DNA of 64,000 nt from Martinezella miluonensis (GCF_900094545.1 NZ_FMAH01000016.1:1-64000); one strand, 5' to 3'. Positions 35,836 through 46,974 are shown, counted from the stretch's first letter. Made by a program: numbers and translations. The notes: generated by a model from the sequence alone, not told the origin.

Positions 35836-36033
35836 TTGAAGGCCCAGCCTTTGCTTTTGAGGGAAAGGGATGACGCGGGCGGAAATTAATGCTAAAGGCC
35901 GCGCCAACAGCAGGTGTCCGGCAGACCGTGTGTCCCGCCACCGCGCGAATCTTCAGATTTCCGTGCCTTGCCCGCATCCGCAGCTTTCGTCAGCTTTTGC
36001 GGCATTGCCGATGTGAACCGTTGGAATGATCCT

Positions 36034-37269
36034 ATGTCTGCCACCGATGTCATGACCCCCTCCAAGCTCAAGCCGATGCCCGTATCGCAGCCGGTCGAGC
36101 TTTCGCCGAAACCGTCGCTGATCGGCCTGACGCGCGAGGAAATGGGTGCCGCTCTCAAGGAAAAGGGCGTCGCCGACAAGCAGATCAAGATGCGCGTCAG
36201 CCAGCTCTGGAACTGGATCTATGTGCGCGGCGTCTCCGATTTCGATGCCATGGTGAATGTCTCAAAAGACATGCGAGAGATGCTGAAGACGCATTTCACT
36301 ATCGCTCGTCCTGAGATCGTCGAGGAGCAGGTCTCCAATGACGGCACCCGCAAGTGGCTGCTCCGCTTCCCGCCGCGCGGCGCCGGCCGCCCGGTCGAGA
36401 TCGAGGCCGTCTATATTCCGGAAGAGGGCCGCGGCACGCTTTGCATTTCCAGCCAGGTCGGCTGCTCGCTGACCTGTTCCTTCTGTCATACCGGCACGCA
36501 GCGGCTGGTGCGCAACCTGACGGCGGAAGAGATCCTGTCGCAGCTGCTGCTGGCGCGCGACCGGCTTGGCGATTTTCCGGATCGTGAAGCGCCGCAGGGC
36601 ACGATCATGCCGGCGGAAGGCCGCAAGGTCAGCAACATCGTCATGATGGGCATGGGCGAGCCGCTTTATAATTTCGACAGCGTCAAGACGGCGCTGTTGA
36701 TTGCCTCCGACGGCGACGGCCTGTCCCTCTCGAAGCGGCGCATCACGCTTTCGACCTCTGGCGTCGTACCGGAAATCTACCGCACCGGCGACGAGATCGG
36801 CGTCATGCTGGCGATCTCGCTGCATGCCGTGCGCGACGATCTGCGTGACATGCTGGTGCCGATCAACAAGAAATATCCGCTGAAGGAGCTGATGGACGCC
36901 TGCCGCGCCTATCCGGGCCTGTCGAATGCGCGTCGCATCACCTTCGAATATGTGATGCTGAAGGGCGTCAACGACAGCCTCGAGGACGCGAAGGGGCTGA
37001 TCCAGCTCTTGAAGGGCGTTCCGGCCAAGATCAACCTGATCCCCTTCAACCGCTGGCCCGGCACGAACTATCAGTGTTCGGACTGGGAGCAGATCGAGAA
37101 GTTCGCCGATTTCATCAATTCGGCCGGTTATGCCTCGCCGATCCGTACGCCGCGCGGGCGTGACATTCTCGCCGCCTGCGGCCAGTTGAAGTCGGAGTCG
37201 GAACGCATGCGCAAGACGGAGAGATTGGCTTTCGAAGCAATGATGATCGCCAATCACGGCGAGGATTGA
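36034..37269 (+). CDS. rlmN: 23S rRNA (A2503-C2) / tRNA (A37-C2) methyltransferase RlmN
   Basis: RlmN is a radical-SAM enzyme that methylates C2 of A2503 in 23S rRNA and A37 in some tRNAs. The radical-SAM cysteines are C144, C148 and C151 in [14 protein letters not shown]. The C-terminal mechanistic cysteine is C382 (ILAACGQL), and [14 protein letters not shown] is also conserved. At 411 residues it has an N-terminal extension of about 40 over E. coli RlmN. I set the start at 36034 ([15 protein letters not shown]). Confidence 0.96.
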   Translation: MSATDVMTPSKLKPMPVSQPVELSPKPSLIGLTREEMGAALKEKGVADKQIKMRVSQLWNWIYVRGVSDFDAMVNVSKDMREMLKTHFTIARPEIVEEQVSNDGTRKWLLRFPPRGAGRPVEIEAVYIPEEGRGTLCISSQVGCSLTCSFCHTGTQRLVRNLTAEEILSQLLLARDRLGDFPDREAPQGTIMPAEGRKVSNIVMMGMGEPLYNFDSVKTALLIASDGDGLSLSKRRITLSTSGVVPEIYRTGDEIGVMLAISLHAVRDDLRDMLVPINKKYPLKELMDACRAYPGLSNARRITFEYVMLKGVNDSLEDAKGLIQLLKGVPAKINLIPFNRWPGTNYQCSDWEQIEKFADFINSAGYASPIRTPRGRDILAACGQLKSESERMRKTERLAFEAMMIANHGED

Positions 37270-37274
37270 GCTCT

Positions 37275-37703
37275 ATGCTCGTCGGACTGCGCAAGCCGAT
37301 ACGCCTCTTATGGGGCTATGTCGCTGCTTGCGCTATGATGGGCTTCGTGCTTGCCTGCGTTGCCGCATGGACGATGCCGGATACGGCGGCGCCCGAGCTT
37401 TTCGCACTGACGATCGCGCTGACCAAGCTCGCCATGATCGTCAGCATCCTGCCATCCATCGTGATCATCCTGATCCTGGAATGGCTCGGTATGCGCCGCT
37501 GGTACGGTTACGCGATCTACGGCGCCGTCCTGTCGGCCGTCGCCTCCATTTTGATTTCAGGCAGCGTGGAGCGGCCGCAGACCCTCAATCTAATCACTAT
37601 CGTAGTCTGCTTCGCCTTCCTGGGTGCCGTCAGTGCCACCGTCTACTGGTGGATCGCCGGTCGGTTTGCCGGGCGTCGCGCTGTTCTCAGCGAGCCTGAG
37701 TGA
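37275..37703 (+). CDS. Small four-span membrane protein (hypothetical)
   Basis: A 142-residue integral membrane protein of unknown family. Four hydrophobic spans (LLWGYVAACAMMGFVLAC, ALTIALTKLAMIVSILPS, YGAVLSAVASILISG, LITIVVCFAFLGAVSATVYW) alternate with short loops. It follows rlmN by 5 bp and overlaps a LysE gene at its 3' end. I see no named domain. Confidence 0.75.
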   Translation: MLVGLRKPIRLLWGYVAACAMMGFVLACVAAWTMPDTAAPELFALTIALTKLAMIVSILPSIVIILILEWLGMRRWYGYAIYGAVLSAVASILISGSVERPQTLNLITIVVCFAFLGAVSATVYWWIAGRFAGRRAVLSEPE

Positions 37704-38328
37704 AGAAGATCTTCACCGCGAAGATCGAGAAAACGCTGGCAAAGGTGTAATCCAGGCCGCGCATCACGCCGCGGTTTCTCTGCAGCCAGGACGACAGGCC
37801 ATCGGCGGCAAGAACGACAAGCATGTTCACCGGCATGCCGATCACGATAAAGAAGAAGCCGAGGAAGAGCAGCTTATGCGTGACGGCCGGATCGCCCGCC
37901 GTGACGAACTGCGGCAGGAAGGTCATGAAGAAGATGATGACCTTCGGGTTCAGCAGATTGACCCAGAAGCCGTTGGAGATGTTGGCGAGTGGCGTTCCGC
38001 CGACCGCATCGACCTTCTTGACCGACAGGCTGGAGCCGAAGCGGATCGCCTGGATCGCCAGACACAGCAGATAGGCAGCGCCACCGGTCTTCAGGACGGT
38101 AAAGGCAATGGGCGAGGCCGTAATCAGCGCGGAAATGCCAAAGGCCACAAGGCAGGTGTGAACGACAACGCCGAGCGTGGTGCCGAGCACGACGAAAAGC
38201 GCCGCCTTTTTGCCCTGCGCCAGCGCGCGGCTGATCGACAGCGTCATGTCGGGGCCAGGCGTCATCGCCAGCAGCAGGCTTGCTGCGGAAAAGGCAAGAA
38301 GGGTCGGCAGGCTAGGTATGAAGTCCAC
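37687..38328 (-). CDS. LysE/RhtB-family amino-acid exporter
   Basis: A 213-residue six-span translocator. Start DFIPSLPTLLAFSAASLLLAM is followed by the family motif TPGPDMTLSISRALAQGKKAALF. The middle includes LGTTLGVVVHTCLVAFGISA and NGFWVNLLNPKVIIFFMTFL. The group exports basic or neutral amino acids or homoserine lactones. Its substrate is unknown. Its 3' end overlaps the convergent gene by 17 bp. Confidence 0.92.
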   Translation of the reverse strand: MDFIPSLPTLLAFSAASLLLAMTPGPDMTLSISRALAQGKKAALFVVLGTTLGVVVHTCLVAFGISALITASPIAFTVLKTGGAAYLLCLAIQAIRFGSSLSVKKVDAVGGTPLANISNGFWVNLLNPKVIIFFMTFLPQFVTAGDPAVTHKLLFLGFFFIVIGMPVNMLVVLAADGLSSWLQRNRGVMRGLDYTFASVFSIFAVKIFFTQAR

Positions 38329-38391
38329 GGGGCTGCTCCGAAAACCGGATAGGGGATGCGTGTTTCTATCCGGCTTTGGAGGGATTGCAAA

Positions 38392-39246
38392 TCAATCCTT
38401 CTTTTCGAGGAATGCCTTGAATTGATCAGCATAGTCGGGGTGCCAGCGCGACAGCGGCGGGCGGTTCTCGACGATATCGCCGGCTGCCCACAACATGCGG
38501 CGTTCATCGACAGGTCGGGCGACGTCGTTGTCCGGGCAGAGAATGTAGAAATCGCCGCGCTTAAGGCTTTCCACCATGAAATCGACCGTCTGCTCCGGCG
38601 TCCAGGCGCCGGCGGGTTTTTCCTTGCGTTCGCCCTTAGTCAGGCCGGTGAAGACGAAGCCGGGGATCAGCAGGTGCGCGGATATCTTTGCGCCTTCCGT
38701 ATTGCGCAGCTCGTGCTGCAGCGCTTCGGTGAACACCTTCACGCCGGCCTTCGAGACATTGTAGGCGGGATTGCCGGGAGGCGTGGTGATGCCCTGCTTC
38801 GAGCCGGTGTTGATGATCAGGCCCGGTTCGCCATGCGCGAGCATGCCCGGTCCAAAGACGCGGGTGCCGTTGATGACGCCGAGCAGATTGACACCGAGGA
38901 TGGCGTCCCAGCCGGCCTGGGCGCTGAAGATCGAGGTTTCCGGGCCGATGCCCGCATTGTTCATCAGCACATGCACGCGGCCGAAACGCTGCAGGACCGT
39001 GCGCTCCAACGCTTCCAGCGCTTCCCTGCTCGCAACGTCGGTCTCGATGGCCAGGACGTGCTCTTCCCCCGTGATCGCCTTGAGTTCGGCGGCCGCTTGT
39101 GCCAGCCGATCGCCGCCGAGGTCGGCAATGGCGACGCTCATGCCGAGCGAGGCGAAATATTTCGCTGCGGCAAAGCCGATGCCGGATGCGCCGCCGGTGA
39201 CGACGGCAACATTGGATTTCTTGAAAATGTCTTGAATATCGGTCAA
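38392..39246 (-). CDS. SDR-family oxidoreductase
   Basis: A 284-residue short-chain dehydrogenase/reductase. The NAD(P) motif TGGASGIG lies at 17-24, NNAG at 96-99, and the catalytic YNVSK with Y162 and K166. I choose a TTG start at 39246 because GGAGGG lies 8-13 bp upstream; the open frame further upstream starts in unrelated sequence. Substrate unknown. Single gene. Confidence 0.85.
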   Translation of the reverse strand: MTDIQDIFKKSNVAVVTGGASGIGFAAAKYFASLGMSVAIADLGGDRLAQAAAELKAITGEEHVLAIETDVASREALEALERTVLQRFGRVHVLMNNAGIGPETSIFSAQAGWDAILGVNLLGVINGTRVFGPGMLAHGEPGLIINTGSKQGITTPPGNPAYNVSKAGVKVFTEALQHELRNTEGAKISAHLLIPGFVFTGLTKGERKEKPAGAWTPEQTVDFMVESLKRGDFYILCPDNDVARPVDERRMLWAAGDIVENRPPLSRWHPDYADQFKAFLEKKD

Positions 39247-39426
39247 AGGCGTGCCCTCCAGGCAATGCTTGCTCGCCGCCGAATATGGAGCTTTCCGAAG
39301 GCGTGTCAAACCCGCCGGAGGCGGCGATGCAGCGCTTCCCCTTGCGCCTCACGATAATCTCGCTAAAAGTTCCGCGATACAGGTTTGCGGGCCTCTCCCC
39401 TGGCTCGCCTTGAAACGGAACTCACC

Positions 39427-40650
39427 ATGGCATCACATAAAGACGTGAAGAAAGTCGTTCTCGCCTATTCCGGCGGCCTCGACACCTCGATTATCCTGAA
39501 GTGGCTCCAGACGGAGCTGGGCGCCGAAGTCGTGACCTTCACCGCCGATCTCGGTCAGGGCGAAGAGCTGGAGCCGGCGCGCAAGAAGGCCGAACTGCTC
39601 GGCATCAAGGAAATCTACATCGAGGACGTGCGCGAAGAATTCGTGCGCGATTTCGTCTTCCCGATGTTCCGCGCCAATGCCGTCTATGAAGGCGTCTACC
39701 TGCTCGGCACGTCGATCGCCCGTCCGCTGATCTCCAAGCACCTCATCGAGATTGCCAAGAAGACCGGCGCCGATGCCATCGCGCATGGCGCCACCGGCAA
39801 GGGCAACGACCAGGTCCGCTTCGAGCTTTCGGCCTACGCGCTGAACCCGGACATCAAGATCATCGCTCCCTGGCGCGACTGGTCGTTCAAGAGCCGTACC
39901 GACCTGCTCGAATTCGCCGAGAAGCACCAGATTCCAGTTGCCAAGGACAAGAAGGGCGAAGCGCCGTTCTCCGTCGACGCCAATCTGCTGCACTCCTCCT
40001 CTGAAGGCAAGGTTCTGGAAGATCCCGCCCAGGAAGCCCCGGAATATGTGCACATGCGCACCATTTCCCCGGAAGCTGCGCCCGACAAGGCAACGATCAT
40101 CAAGGTCGGCTTCGAAAAGGGTGATGCCGTTTCGATCAACGGTCAGCGCCTGAGCCCGGCAACGCTGCTTGCGAAGCTGAACGAATACGGACGCGACAAC
40201 GGTATCGGCCGCCTCGACCTTGTCGAGAACCGTTTCGTCGGCATGAAGTCGCGTGGCGTCTACGAGACCCCCGGCGGCACGATCCTGCTCGCAGCGCACC
40301 GCGCCATCGAATCCATCACGCTCGACCGCGGTGCCGCGCACCTCAAGGACGAGCTGATGCCGCGCTATGCCGAGCTGATCTATTACGGCTTCTGGTTCTC
40401 GCCGGAGCGCGAAATGCTGCAGGCGCTGATCGACAAGAGCCAGGAGCATGTCGAAGGCGAAGTGACGCTGAAGCTCTACAAGGGCAATGTCATGACCATC
40501 GGCCGCGAGAGCCCGAAGTCGCTCTATTCCGACAAGCTGGTCACCTTCGAGGACGACCAGGGCGCCTACGACCAGAAGGACGCAGCCGGCTTCATCAAGC
40601 TCAACGCACTGCGCCTGCGCACGCTCGCCAAGCGCAACCTGTCGAAGTAA
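39427..40650 (+). CDS. argG: Argininosuccinate synthase
   Basis: ArgG condenses citrulline and aspartate with ATP to argininosuccinate. The PP-loop is AYSGGLDTS (13-21). Other conserved stretches are [27 protein letters not shown] and [17 protein letters not shown]. 407 residues is the normal length. ATG 39427 gives the family start [16 protein letters not shown]. It is followed within 20 bp by a perfect-stem bidirectional terminator. Confidence 0.98.
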   Translation: MASHKDVKKVVLAYSGGLDTSIILKWLQTELGAEVVTFTADLGQGEELEPARKKAELLGIKEIYIEDVREEFVRDFVFPMFRANAVYEGVYLLGTSIARPLISKHLIEIAKKTGADAIAHGATGKGNDQVRFELSAYALNPDIKIIAPWRDWSFKSRTDLLEFAEKHQIPVAKDKKGEAPFSVDANLLHSSSEGKVLEDPAQEAPEYVHMRTISPEAAPDKATIIKVGFEKGDAVSINGQRLSPATLLAKLNEYGRDNGIGRLDLVENRFVGMKSRGVYETPGGTILLAAHRAIESITLDRGAAHLKDELMPRYAELIYYGFWFSPEREMLQALIDKSQEHVEGEVTLKLYKGNVMTIGRESPKSLYSDKLVTFEDDQGAYDQKDAAGFIKLNALRLRTLAKRNLSK

Positions 40651-40667
40651 CTGATATCCAGATGCAG

Positions 40668-40706
40668 AAAAGCCCGCTTCCGGTCGTCGGAAGCGGGCTT
40701 TTCTTT
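40668..40706 (+). terminator. Bidirectional terminator between argG and the MarR gene
   Basis: A 15-bp perfect stem (AAAAGCCCGCTTCCG and complement) with loop GTCGT and T-runs on both strands. It serves argG (plus) and the convergent MarR gene (minus). Confidence 0.92.
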
Positions 40707-40729
40707 TGTAGAAGGCGCTGCTGCTGGAA

Positions 40730-41212
40730 TTAGTCCACCGGCCTCAATTCGCGTTCGACCTCTGCAGGCGCTTCGGCCTTCTGAAGATTGCTGCGAAAGG
40801 CGCAGAGCGCGTCGTGCAACTGAATTTGCAGATCCTTGCCGAAGCCCTGCGTCGCATTTCGCTCGACTTCGCAGACTTCTCTGTCGATCTGCGTCAGCTT
40901 GGCTTCCGCCGATTCCGAAAGCACGATCCGCTTGGCACGGCGGTCGAGCGGATCCGGTTGACGTTCGATCAGACCTCGTGCTTGCAACTTGTCCAAAAAG
41001 GCGCTGACTGTCATCGGCTCCAACCCCATCCTGGAGGCGATGTCAAGCTGGCGACTTCCGTTGATGGCGGCAACCTGCATCAGAGTTCTCGCTTCGCCCG
41101 CCGTCAGGCCGAGCCCTGCGACAAGAATGCGTCGCTCAAAGGCCGTTCTGATCAAGCGGGCGCAGTCGCTCACAAGAAAAGCGAGCGAATCCGTATTAAT
41201 CCTGCTGTTCAT
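40730..41212 (-). CDS. MarR-family transcriptional regulator
   Basis: A 160-residue winged-helix regulator. The HTH region is GSRQLDIASRMGLEPMTVSA followed by FLDKLQARGLIERQPDPLDRRAK, the MarR wing motif. The N- and C-terminal helices would form the dimer interface. It is divergent from a LysE exporter gene by 161 bp and likely regulates itself and perhaps that exporter. The ligand is unknown. Confidence 0.92.
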   Translation of the reverse strand: MNSRINTDSLAFLVSDCARLIRTAFERRILVAGLGLTAGEARTLMQVAAINGSRQLDIASRMGLEPMTVSAFLDKLQARGLIERQPDPLDRRAKRIVLSESAEAKLTQIDREVCEVERNATQGFGKDLQIQLHDALCAFRSNLQKAEAPAEVERELRPVD

Positions 41213-41373
41213 AAGCGTTTCCCTACCTACGCTTTTCAGTTTTAGGCCCCACCCACGTTCTTATTGGTTTAGACCTATGAACACAACGCCTTCTTGGGCC
41301 ATAAATGAGCGGCGGCTTGACCGGATTCAGGATATTGCTACTCTCGCGCGATCAGCAGTAGGGACCCCCAATC

Positions 41374-42015
41374 ATGACGCAATCGCTTGTTGTCGGCGCT
41401 TTTCTGGCGGCGCTGTTCTATGTGCTGATTCCCGGCCCTGCCTTCCTGGCGCTGCTCGGCATCGGCGCCGGGCAGGGGCGCAAGGCGGGTGCGTTTTTCG
41501 TCAGCGGCCACCTTCTGGGCGATCTCGTCTGGTCGACGCTTGCCCTGGTCGCCATCGTCGGCGCCAAAACCATCGGAACCTTCGTTTTCGATCTCCTTGG
41601 ATTGCTGTGTGGCTTCTATCTTGCCTGGATCGGCTGGAGCGCAGTAACAGCCAAGCCGAAGGGCGATGGCAAGTCGCTCGTCACCGTCGACCGCCCTTTC
41701 CGCCGCGGCCTGATCTTCGGCGTGACCAATCCCAAGGGATACCCTGTCGCGTTGGCAACGTTTACCGCCTTGGTGGCGGGCTCCGCCAGTGCGCTCACTT
41801 TCAGCGCCTTGCCGCTGCTGCTCATCGTTTCTTTCATTGGTTTCATAACTGCCGATCTCATCCTGATCAGCATCATCGGAGCGAGTGCCGTGCGGCGCTT
41901 CTACCGCGCCCATGAGCGGCTGATCGTGCGTTGCTCGGGCGTGCTCTTCATGGGTTTTGCGGTGCAGGCTCTTTGGCACGCCACTCCGGGCCTGCTCGGC
42001 TGGCGCAGGGCTTGA
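41374..42015 (+). CDS. LysE/RhtB-family amino-acid exporter
   Basis: A 213-residue six-span translocator (MTQSLVVGAFLAALFYVLIP then GPAFLALLGIGAGQGRKAGA). NPKGYPVALATFTALVAGSA and a C-terminal GFAVQALWHATPG are as expected. The divergent MarR gene is a candidate regulator. Its relationship with the LysE at 37.7 kb is at family level only. Confidence 0.88.
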   Translation: MTQSLVVGAFLAALFYVLIPGPAFLALLGIGAGQGRKAGAFFVSGHLLGDLVWSTLALVAIVGAKTIGTFVFDLLGLLCGFYLAWIGWSAVTAKPKGDGKSLVTVDRPFRRGLIFGVTNPKGYPVALATFTALVAGSASALTFSALPLLLIVSFIGFITADLILISIIGASAVRRFYRAHERLIVRCSGVLFMGFAVQALWHATPGLLGWRRA

Positions 42016-42114
42016 TCGCTCCTCTTTGAATTTGTTCGGCTTGCGCCATACCAATTCGGCGGGGGTCGTCTTATATCGTGCTTCGATCAGATGTCTGTCG
42101 AAAGGATGCCCTGA

Positions 42115-44178
42115 ATGTCTTCACTTGCCGCCGTCAATCCCGCTCTTATCGAATGGACCGGACATCAGGGGCTGCCGCGTTTCGATGCGGTGAAGGATAC
42201 GGATTTTGCCGCGGCCTTCGATGCGGCGCTCGCGGCGCATGAAGCAGAGATCGATGCCATCGCCGGTGACAGCGCGGCGCCGACCTTCGCCAATACCGTG
42301 ATCGCGCTCGAACTCGCGGGCGACGAGCTGTCGCGCATTTCGGCGCTCTTCTGGAACAAGGCCGGCGCTCATACCAACGAGACCATCCAGGCGCTGGAGC
42401 GCGAGATCGCGCCGAAGATGGCGCGGCACTATTCGAAGATCGGCACGAATGCGGCGCTCTTTGCGCGCATCGACACCCTTTGGGACGGCCGTGACAAACT
42501 TGCCTTGACGCTGGAAGAGACCCGCGTGCTGGAGCGGCACTGGAAGGGCTTCGTCAAGGCAGGCGCCAAGCTGCCGAAAGCTGAGCAGGAGCGGCTTTCC
42601 GCGATCAACGAGACGCTCGCCGGCCTCGGTGCGCAATTTGGTCAGAACGTGCTTGCCGATGAAAAGAGCTGGGCACTTCTGCTGTCGGAGGAAGCGGATC
42701 TCGCCGGTCTCCCAGACTATTTGCGCGATGCGATGGCGGCAGCTGCGCGTGAACGCGGCGAAGAGGGCAAATATGCCGTTACGCTGTCGCGCTCGATCAT
42801 CGAGCCGTTCCTGACATCATCAGAGCGCCGTGATCTGCGCGAGCAGGCCTTCAACGCCTGGGTTGCGCGCGGTGCCAATGGCGGCAAGACCGACAATCGC
42901 GAGATTATCCGCGAGACGCTGGCGCTGCGGGCGGAGAAGGCCAAGCTGCTCGGCTATGCCAACTTCGCGGAGCTGAAGCTCGACAACACCATGGCGAAGA
43001 CGCCGACGGCGGTGAACGATCTGCTGGTGGCCGTATGGTCCAAGGCGGCGGCTCGTGCCGGTGAGGAAGAAAGGGATATTGCCGCCCTGATCGCCGAAGA
43101 GGGTCGCAATCACGAGGTCATGCCCTGGGACTGGCGGCACTATGCCGAGAAGATCCGCACACGGAAATTCGATTTCTCCGAAACTGAGCTGAAGCCCTAT
43201 CTGCAGCTCGAGAAGATCATCGTCGCCTGCTTCGACGTCGCCGGCCGGCTGTTCGGCATCAAGGCCGTCGAGCAGAAGGGCATTCCCGCCTATCATCCCG
43301 ACGTGCGCGTCTTCGAGATCCGCGATCGCTCAGGCAAGCTCGTCGCTTTGTTCCTCGGCGATTACTTTGCCCGCGGCTCCAAGCGCTCCGGCGCCTGGAT
43401 GAGTTCGTTCCAGTCGCAGCATAAGCTGCCGCTGAAGAACGGTCATGTCGGCGAGCTGCCGATCATCTACAATGTCTGCAATTTCGCCAAGCCGGCCGAA
43501 GGCAAGCCAGCGCTGCTGTCGCTCGATGATGCGCGTACGCTATTCCATGAATTCGGCCATGCGCTGCACGGCATGCTTTCCAACGTTACCTATCCTTCGG
43601 TTTCCGGAACCGGCGTTTCCCGCGACTTCGTCGAACTGCCGTCGCAGCTCTATGAACATTGGCTGACGGTGCCCGCCATCCTCAAGGAATATGCCGTCCA
43701 CTATGAGACCGGCGCGCCGATCCCGCAGGCGCTGCTCGACAAGGTTCTGGCGGCCCGCACCTTCAATGCCGGCTTCAATACCGTCGAGTTCACCTCTTCG
43801 GCTCTGGTCGACATGGCCTTCCATACCCGCGGCGCGGTCGAGGATCCGATGGCGGTGCAAGGGCAGGTGCTTTCGGAGATCGGTATGCCGAAGTCGATCG
43901 TCATGCGCCATGCGACGCCGCACTTCCAGCATGTGTTTTCCGGCGACGGCTATTCGGCGGGCTATTATTCCTACATGTGGTCGGAAGTGCTTGACGCTGA
44001 TGCCTTCGCCGCCTTCGAGGATACCGGCGATGCCTTCAATCCGGATATGGCCGAAAAGCTGAAGGCCAATATCTATTCCGTCGGCGGCTCGATCGACCCG
44101 GAAGAAACCTACAAGGCCTTCCGCGGCAAGCTGCCGAGCCCGGATGCGATGCTGAAGAAGAAGGGGCTGGCGGCCTGA
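42115..44178 (+). CDS. M3-family oligopeptidase
   Basis: A 687-residue zinc metallopeptidase of the M3 (OpdA/Dcp, thimet-like) family that degrades short peptides. The active site HEFGHALHG spans H478, E479 and H482, with the downstream E in FVELPSQLYEHW. Conserved flanks are LDDARTLFHEFGHA and SAGYYSYMWSEVLDADAF. The 700-residue size is normal. No signal peptide, so it is cytoplasmic. It is not clearly linked to its neighbours. Confidence 0.95.
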   Translation: MSSLAAVNPALIEWTGHQGLPRFDAVKDTDFAAAFDAALAAHEAEIDAIAGDSAAPTFANTVIALELAGDELSRISALFWNKAGAHTNETIQALEREIAPKMARHYSKIGTNAALFARIDTLWDGRDKLALTLEETRVLERHWKGFVKAGAKLPKAEQERLSAINETLAGLGAQFGQNVLADEKSWALLLSEEADLAGLPDYLRDAMAAAARERGEEGKYAVTLSRSIIEPFLTSSERRDLREQAFNAWVARGANGGKTDNREIIRETLALRAEKAKLLGYANFAELKLDNTMAKTPTAVNDLLVAVWSKAAARAGEEERDIAALIAEEGRNHEVMPWDWRHYAEKIRTRKFDFSETELKPYLQLEKIIVACFDVAGRLFGIKAVEQKGIPAYHPDVRVFEIRDRSGKLVALFLGDYFARGSKRSGAWMSSFQSQHKLPLKNGHVGELPIIYNVCNFAKPAEGKPALLSLDDARTLFHEFGHALHGMLSNVTYPSVSGTGVSRDFVELPSQLYEHWLTVPAILKEYAVHYETGAPIPQALLDKVLAARTFNAGFNTVEFTSSALVDMAFHTRGAVEDPMAVQGQVLSEIGMPKSIVMRHATPHFQHVFSGDGYSAGYYSYMWSEVLDADAFAAFEDTGDAFNPDMAEKLKANIYSVGGSIDPEETYKAFRGKLPSPDAMLKKKGLAA

Positions 44179-44351
44179 TCTTCGCCCCTGGAGTTTGGGG
44201 TTTCGGCATTGCCTTGCGTCATGTAAAGAGGCTTGCGAACGAGCTTTCGCGCCTCCCCCCTTTCGCATTCGCGAAAAAAAGGGTATGAGCGCGCCAAATG
44301 CAATTGGCGTGTTTACTACACACTGCGCCCCAGCCTCAGAGATAAAGACAT

Positions 44352-46169
44352 ATGGCACTTCGCAACATCGCGATCATCGCGCACGTTGACCATGGGAAAA
44401 CCACCCTCGTCGACGAGCTCCTGAAGCAGTCCGGCTCCTTCCGCGAGAACCAGCGCGTTGCCGAACGCGTCATGGATTCGAACGACCTCGAAAAGGAACG
44501 CGGCATCACCATTCTCGCCAAGGCGACCTCGGTCGTCTGGAAGGATACCCGCATCAACATCGTCGACACACCCGGCCACGCCGACTTCGGCGGTGAAGTC
44601 GAGCGTATTCTCTCGATGGTGGATGGCGCGATCGTTCTCGTCGACGCCGCTGAAGGCCCGATGCCGCAGACAAAGTTCGTCGTCGGCAAGGCTCTGAAGG
44701 TTGGCCTGCGCCCGATCGTTGCGATCAACAAGATCGACCGTCCGGATGCCCGCGCCGACGAAGTCATCAACGAAGTCTTCGACCTCTTCGCCAATCTCGA
44801 CGCCACCGACGAGCAGCTGGACTTCCCGATCCTCTACGGTTCCGGCCGTAACGGCTGGATGAACTATTCGCCCGAGGGTCCGAAGGAAGAAGGCCTCGGC
44901 CCGCTTCTCGATCTTGTCGTCAAGCACGTTCCGCAGCCGACCGTCGGCGAAGGTCCGTTCCGCATGATCGGCACCATCCTCGAAGCCAACCCCTTCCTCG
45001 GCCGCATCATCACCGGCCGCATCCATTCCGGCTCGATCAAGCCGAACCAGGCCGTCAAGGTTCTGGGTGCCGACGGCAACCTCATCGAAACCGGCCGTAT
45101 CTCGAAGATCCTCGCCTTCCGTGGTATCGAGCGTCAGCCGATCGAAGAAGCGCAGGCAGGCGACATCGTCGCCATCGCCGGCCTTTCCAAGGGCACCGTC
45201 GCCGACACCTTCTGCGATCCGCAGGTCACCGAGCCACTGATCGCGCAGCCGATCGACCCGCCGACCGTCACCATGTCGTTCATCGTCAACGACAGCCCCT
45301 ATGCCGGCACCGAGGGTGACAAGGTTACCTCGCGCGTCATCCGCGACCGTTTGTTCAAGGAAGCCGAAGGCAACGTCGCGCTGAAGATCGAAGAAGCCGA
45401 AGGCAAGGATTCGTTCTACGTCTCCGGCCGCGGCGAATTGCAGCTCGCAGTTCTGATCGAAACCATGCGCCGCGAAGGCTTCGAGCTTGCCGTGTCGCGT
45501 CCGCGCGTCGTCATGCACAAGGACGAGAGCGGCCAGCTTCTTGAGCCGATCGAAGAAGTCGTCATCGACGTCGATGAAGAGCATTCGGGTATCGTCGTGC
45601 AGAAGATGTCGGAGCGTAAGGCCGAAATGGCCGAGCTGCGTCCGTCCGGCGGCAATCGCGTCCGTCTCGTGTTCTGGGCGCCGACCCGTGGTCTCATCGG
45701 CTACCAGTCGGAACTTCTGACCGACACGCGCGGCACCGCCGTCATGAACCGCCTGTTCCACGACTACCAGCCCTACAAGGGTGATATCGTCGGCCGCGTC
45801 AACGGCGTTCTGCTCGCCAACGAGTCCGGCGAAGCCGTGGCCTATGCCCTGTTCAACCTGGAAGACCGCGGCCCGATGATCATCGACGCCGGCGAGAAGG
45901 TCTATGCCGGCATGATCATCGGCATCCACACCCGCGACAACGACCTCGAAGTCAACGTGCTGAAGGGCAAGAAGCTCACCAACATCCGCGCCGCCGGCAA
46001 GGATGAAGCCGTGAAGCTGACGCCGCCCATCCGCATGACGCTCGACCGCGCTCTCTCCTGGATTCAGGACGACGAACTGGTCGAAGTCACGCCGAAGTCG
46101 ATCCGCCTGCGCAAGATGTATCTCGATCCGAACGAGCGTAAGCGCTTCGAGAAGGCCCGTCTGGCCTGA
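44352..46169 (+). CDS. typA: Ribosome-associated GTPase TypA/BipA
   Basis: TypA is a translational GTPase involved in ribosome assembly and stress or cold adaptation. G1 AHVDHGKT lies at 10-17, G3 DTPGHADFG at 72-80 and G4 NKIDRP at 126-131. Domains II, III and V follow, with the BipA-specific C-terminal domain beginning near [10 protein letters not shown] (about residue 355). 605 residues is typical. A terminator follows 25 bp after the stop. Confidence 0.98.
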   Translation: MALRNIAIIAHVDHGKTTLVDELLKQSGSFRENQRVAERVMDSNDLEKERGITILAKATSVVWKDTRINIVDTPGHADFGGEVERILSMVDGAIVLVDAAEGPMPQTKFVVGKALKVGLRPIVAINKIDRPDARADEVINEVFDLFANLDATDEQLDFPILYGSGRNGWMNYSPEGPKEEGLGPLLDLVVKHVPQPTVGEGPFRMIGTILEANPFLGRIITGRIHSGSIKPNQAVKVLGADGNLIETGRISKILAFRGIERQPIEEAQAGDIVAIAGLSKGTVADTFCDPQVTEPLIAQPIDPPTVTMSFIVNDSPYAGTEGDKVTSRVIRDRLFKEAEGNVALKIEEAEGKDSFYVSGRGELQLAVLIETMRREGFELAVSRPRVVMHKDESGQLLEPIEEVVIDVDEEHSGIVVQKMSERKAEMAELRPSGGNRVRLVFWAPTRGLIGYQSELLTDTRGTAVMNRLFHDYQPYKGDIVGRVNGVLLANESGEAVAYALFNLEDRGPMIIDAGEKVYAGMIIGIHTRDNDLEVNVLKGKKLTNIRAAGKDEAVKLTPPIRMTLDRALSWIQDDELVEVTPKSIRLRKMYLDPNERKRFEKARLA

Positions 46170-46194
46170 TAGCCAAACTGCCTGGAATCGTACG

Positions 46195-46220
46195 ACCCCG
46201 GCCATTGTGCCGGGGTTTTT
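46195..46220 (+). terminator. Terminator of typA
   Basis: A perfect 8-bp stem ACCCCGGC / GCCGGGGT with 6-nt loop and TTTTT. Confidence 0.85.
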
Positions 46221-46370
46221 ATTTTGTGTGTTCGGTTTTTGAGCCCTTGTCCTAAAGGTTAAAAAGTCGTTAATTTTTAGGGACGATCCACGGATAAAGC
46301 CTGTGGGCAAGTTTGCCATCTTTATGAATGAGGATGGTTAATTCGCGTTCGCGAGACCAGAGTAGACGTT

Positions 46371-46877
46371 ATGAAGACGTTGTCGATTGATGTTCGGCGG
46401 GCAGAACCCCATGATGCCCGAGCCATTTCGGAGGTGCACCGCCAGTCGTGGCAGTACACCTATGCCGGCATCATTCCGCATCGCGCTCTTGGCCAGATGA
46501 TCGAGCGCCGCGGCGAAGGCTGGTGGCGCAAGGCGACCAGCGGGCCGGCTACGCTGCTGGTTCTGGACGTTGCCGGCGAAATTGCCGGTTATGCCACGCT
46601 CGGGCTCAACCGTGCCCGCGCCCTTCCGCAGGAAGGCGAGATCTACGAGCTTTATCTGCGTCCGCAATATCAGGGTCTGGGCATGGGGCGCATGCTTTTC
46701 GGCGAGGCCCGCCGGCTGTTGAAGTCGCTCGGCTGCAAGGGGCTGGTGGTCTGGTGCCTAGAAGAAAATGAAAATGCCGATCGCTTCTATCGCGGCCAGG
46801 GCGGTGTCGATTTCTGCGAAGGCATCGAGACCTTCGATCACAGACGGCTTAAGAAGATCGGTTTCGTCTGGCCGTAA
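46371..46877 (+). CDS. GNAT N-acetyltransferase
   Basis: A 168-residue GCN5-related acetyltransferase. N-terminal VRRAEPHDARAISEVHRQSW and the acetyl-CoA loop QGLGMGRMLFGEARR in a YLRPQYQGLG context are seen. A hairpin with CCTAAA/TTTAGG arms precedes it at 46251-46281. Substrate unknown. Confidence 0.9.
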   Translation: MKTLSIDVRRAEPHDARAISEVHRQSWQYTYAGIIPHRALGQMIERRGEGWWRKATSGPATLLVLDVAGEIAGYATLGLNRARALPQEGEIYELYLRPQYQGLGMGRMLFGEARRLLKSLGCKGLVVWCLEENENADRFYRGQGGVDFCEGIETFDHRRLKKIGFVWP

Positions 46878-46974
46878 GCGCCAACTAAATCCGCCGCTTT
46901 TCCGATGCGTTGTTGCGTTGCGGCATGAATCCTATTATTTGGCGGGCGGCAACCATCCTTATTAGGGGACATGT

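Noticed and set aside
44316-46319. 667-codon frame antisense to typA
   Set aside because: Shadow of the TypA codon bias. The protein is Asp/Val/Gly rich without a domain, and TypA is complete on the other strand.
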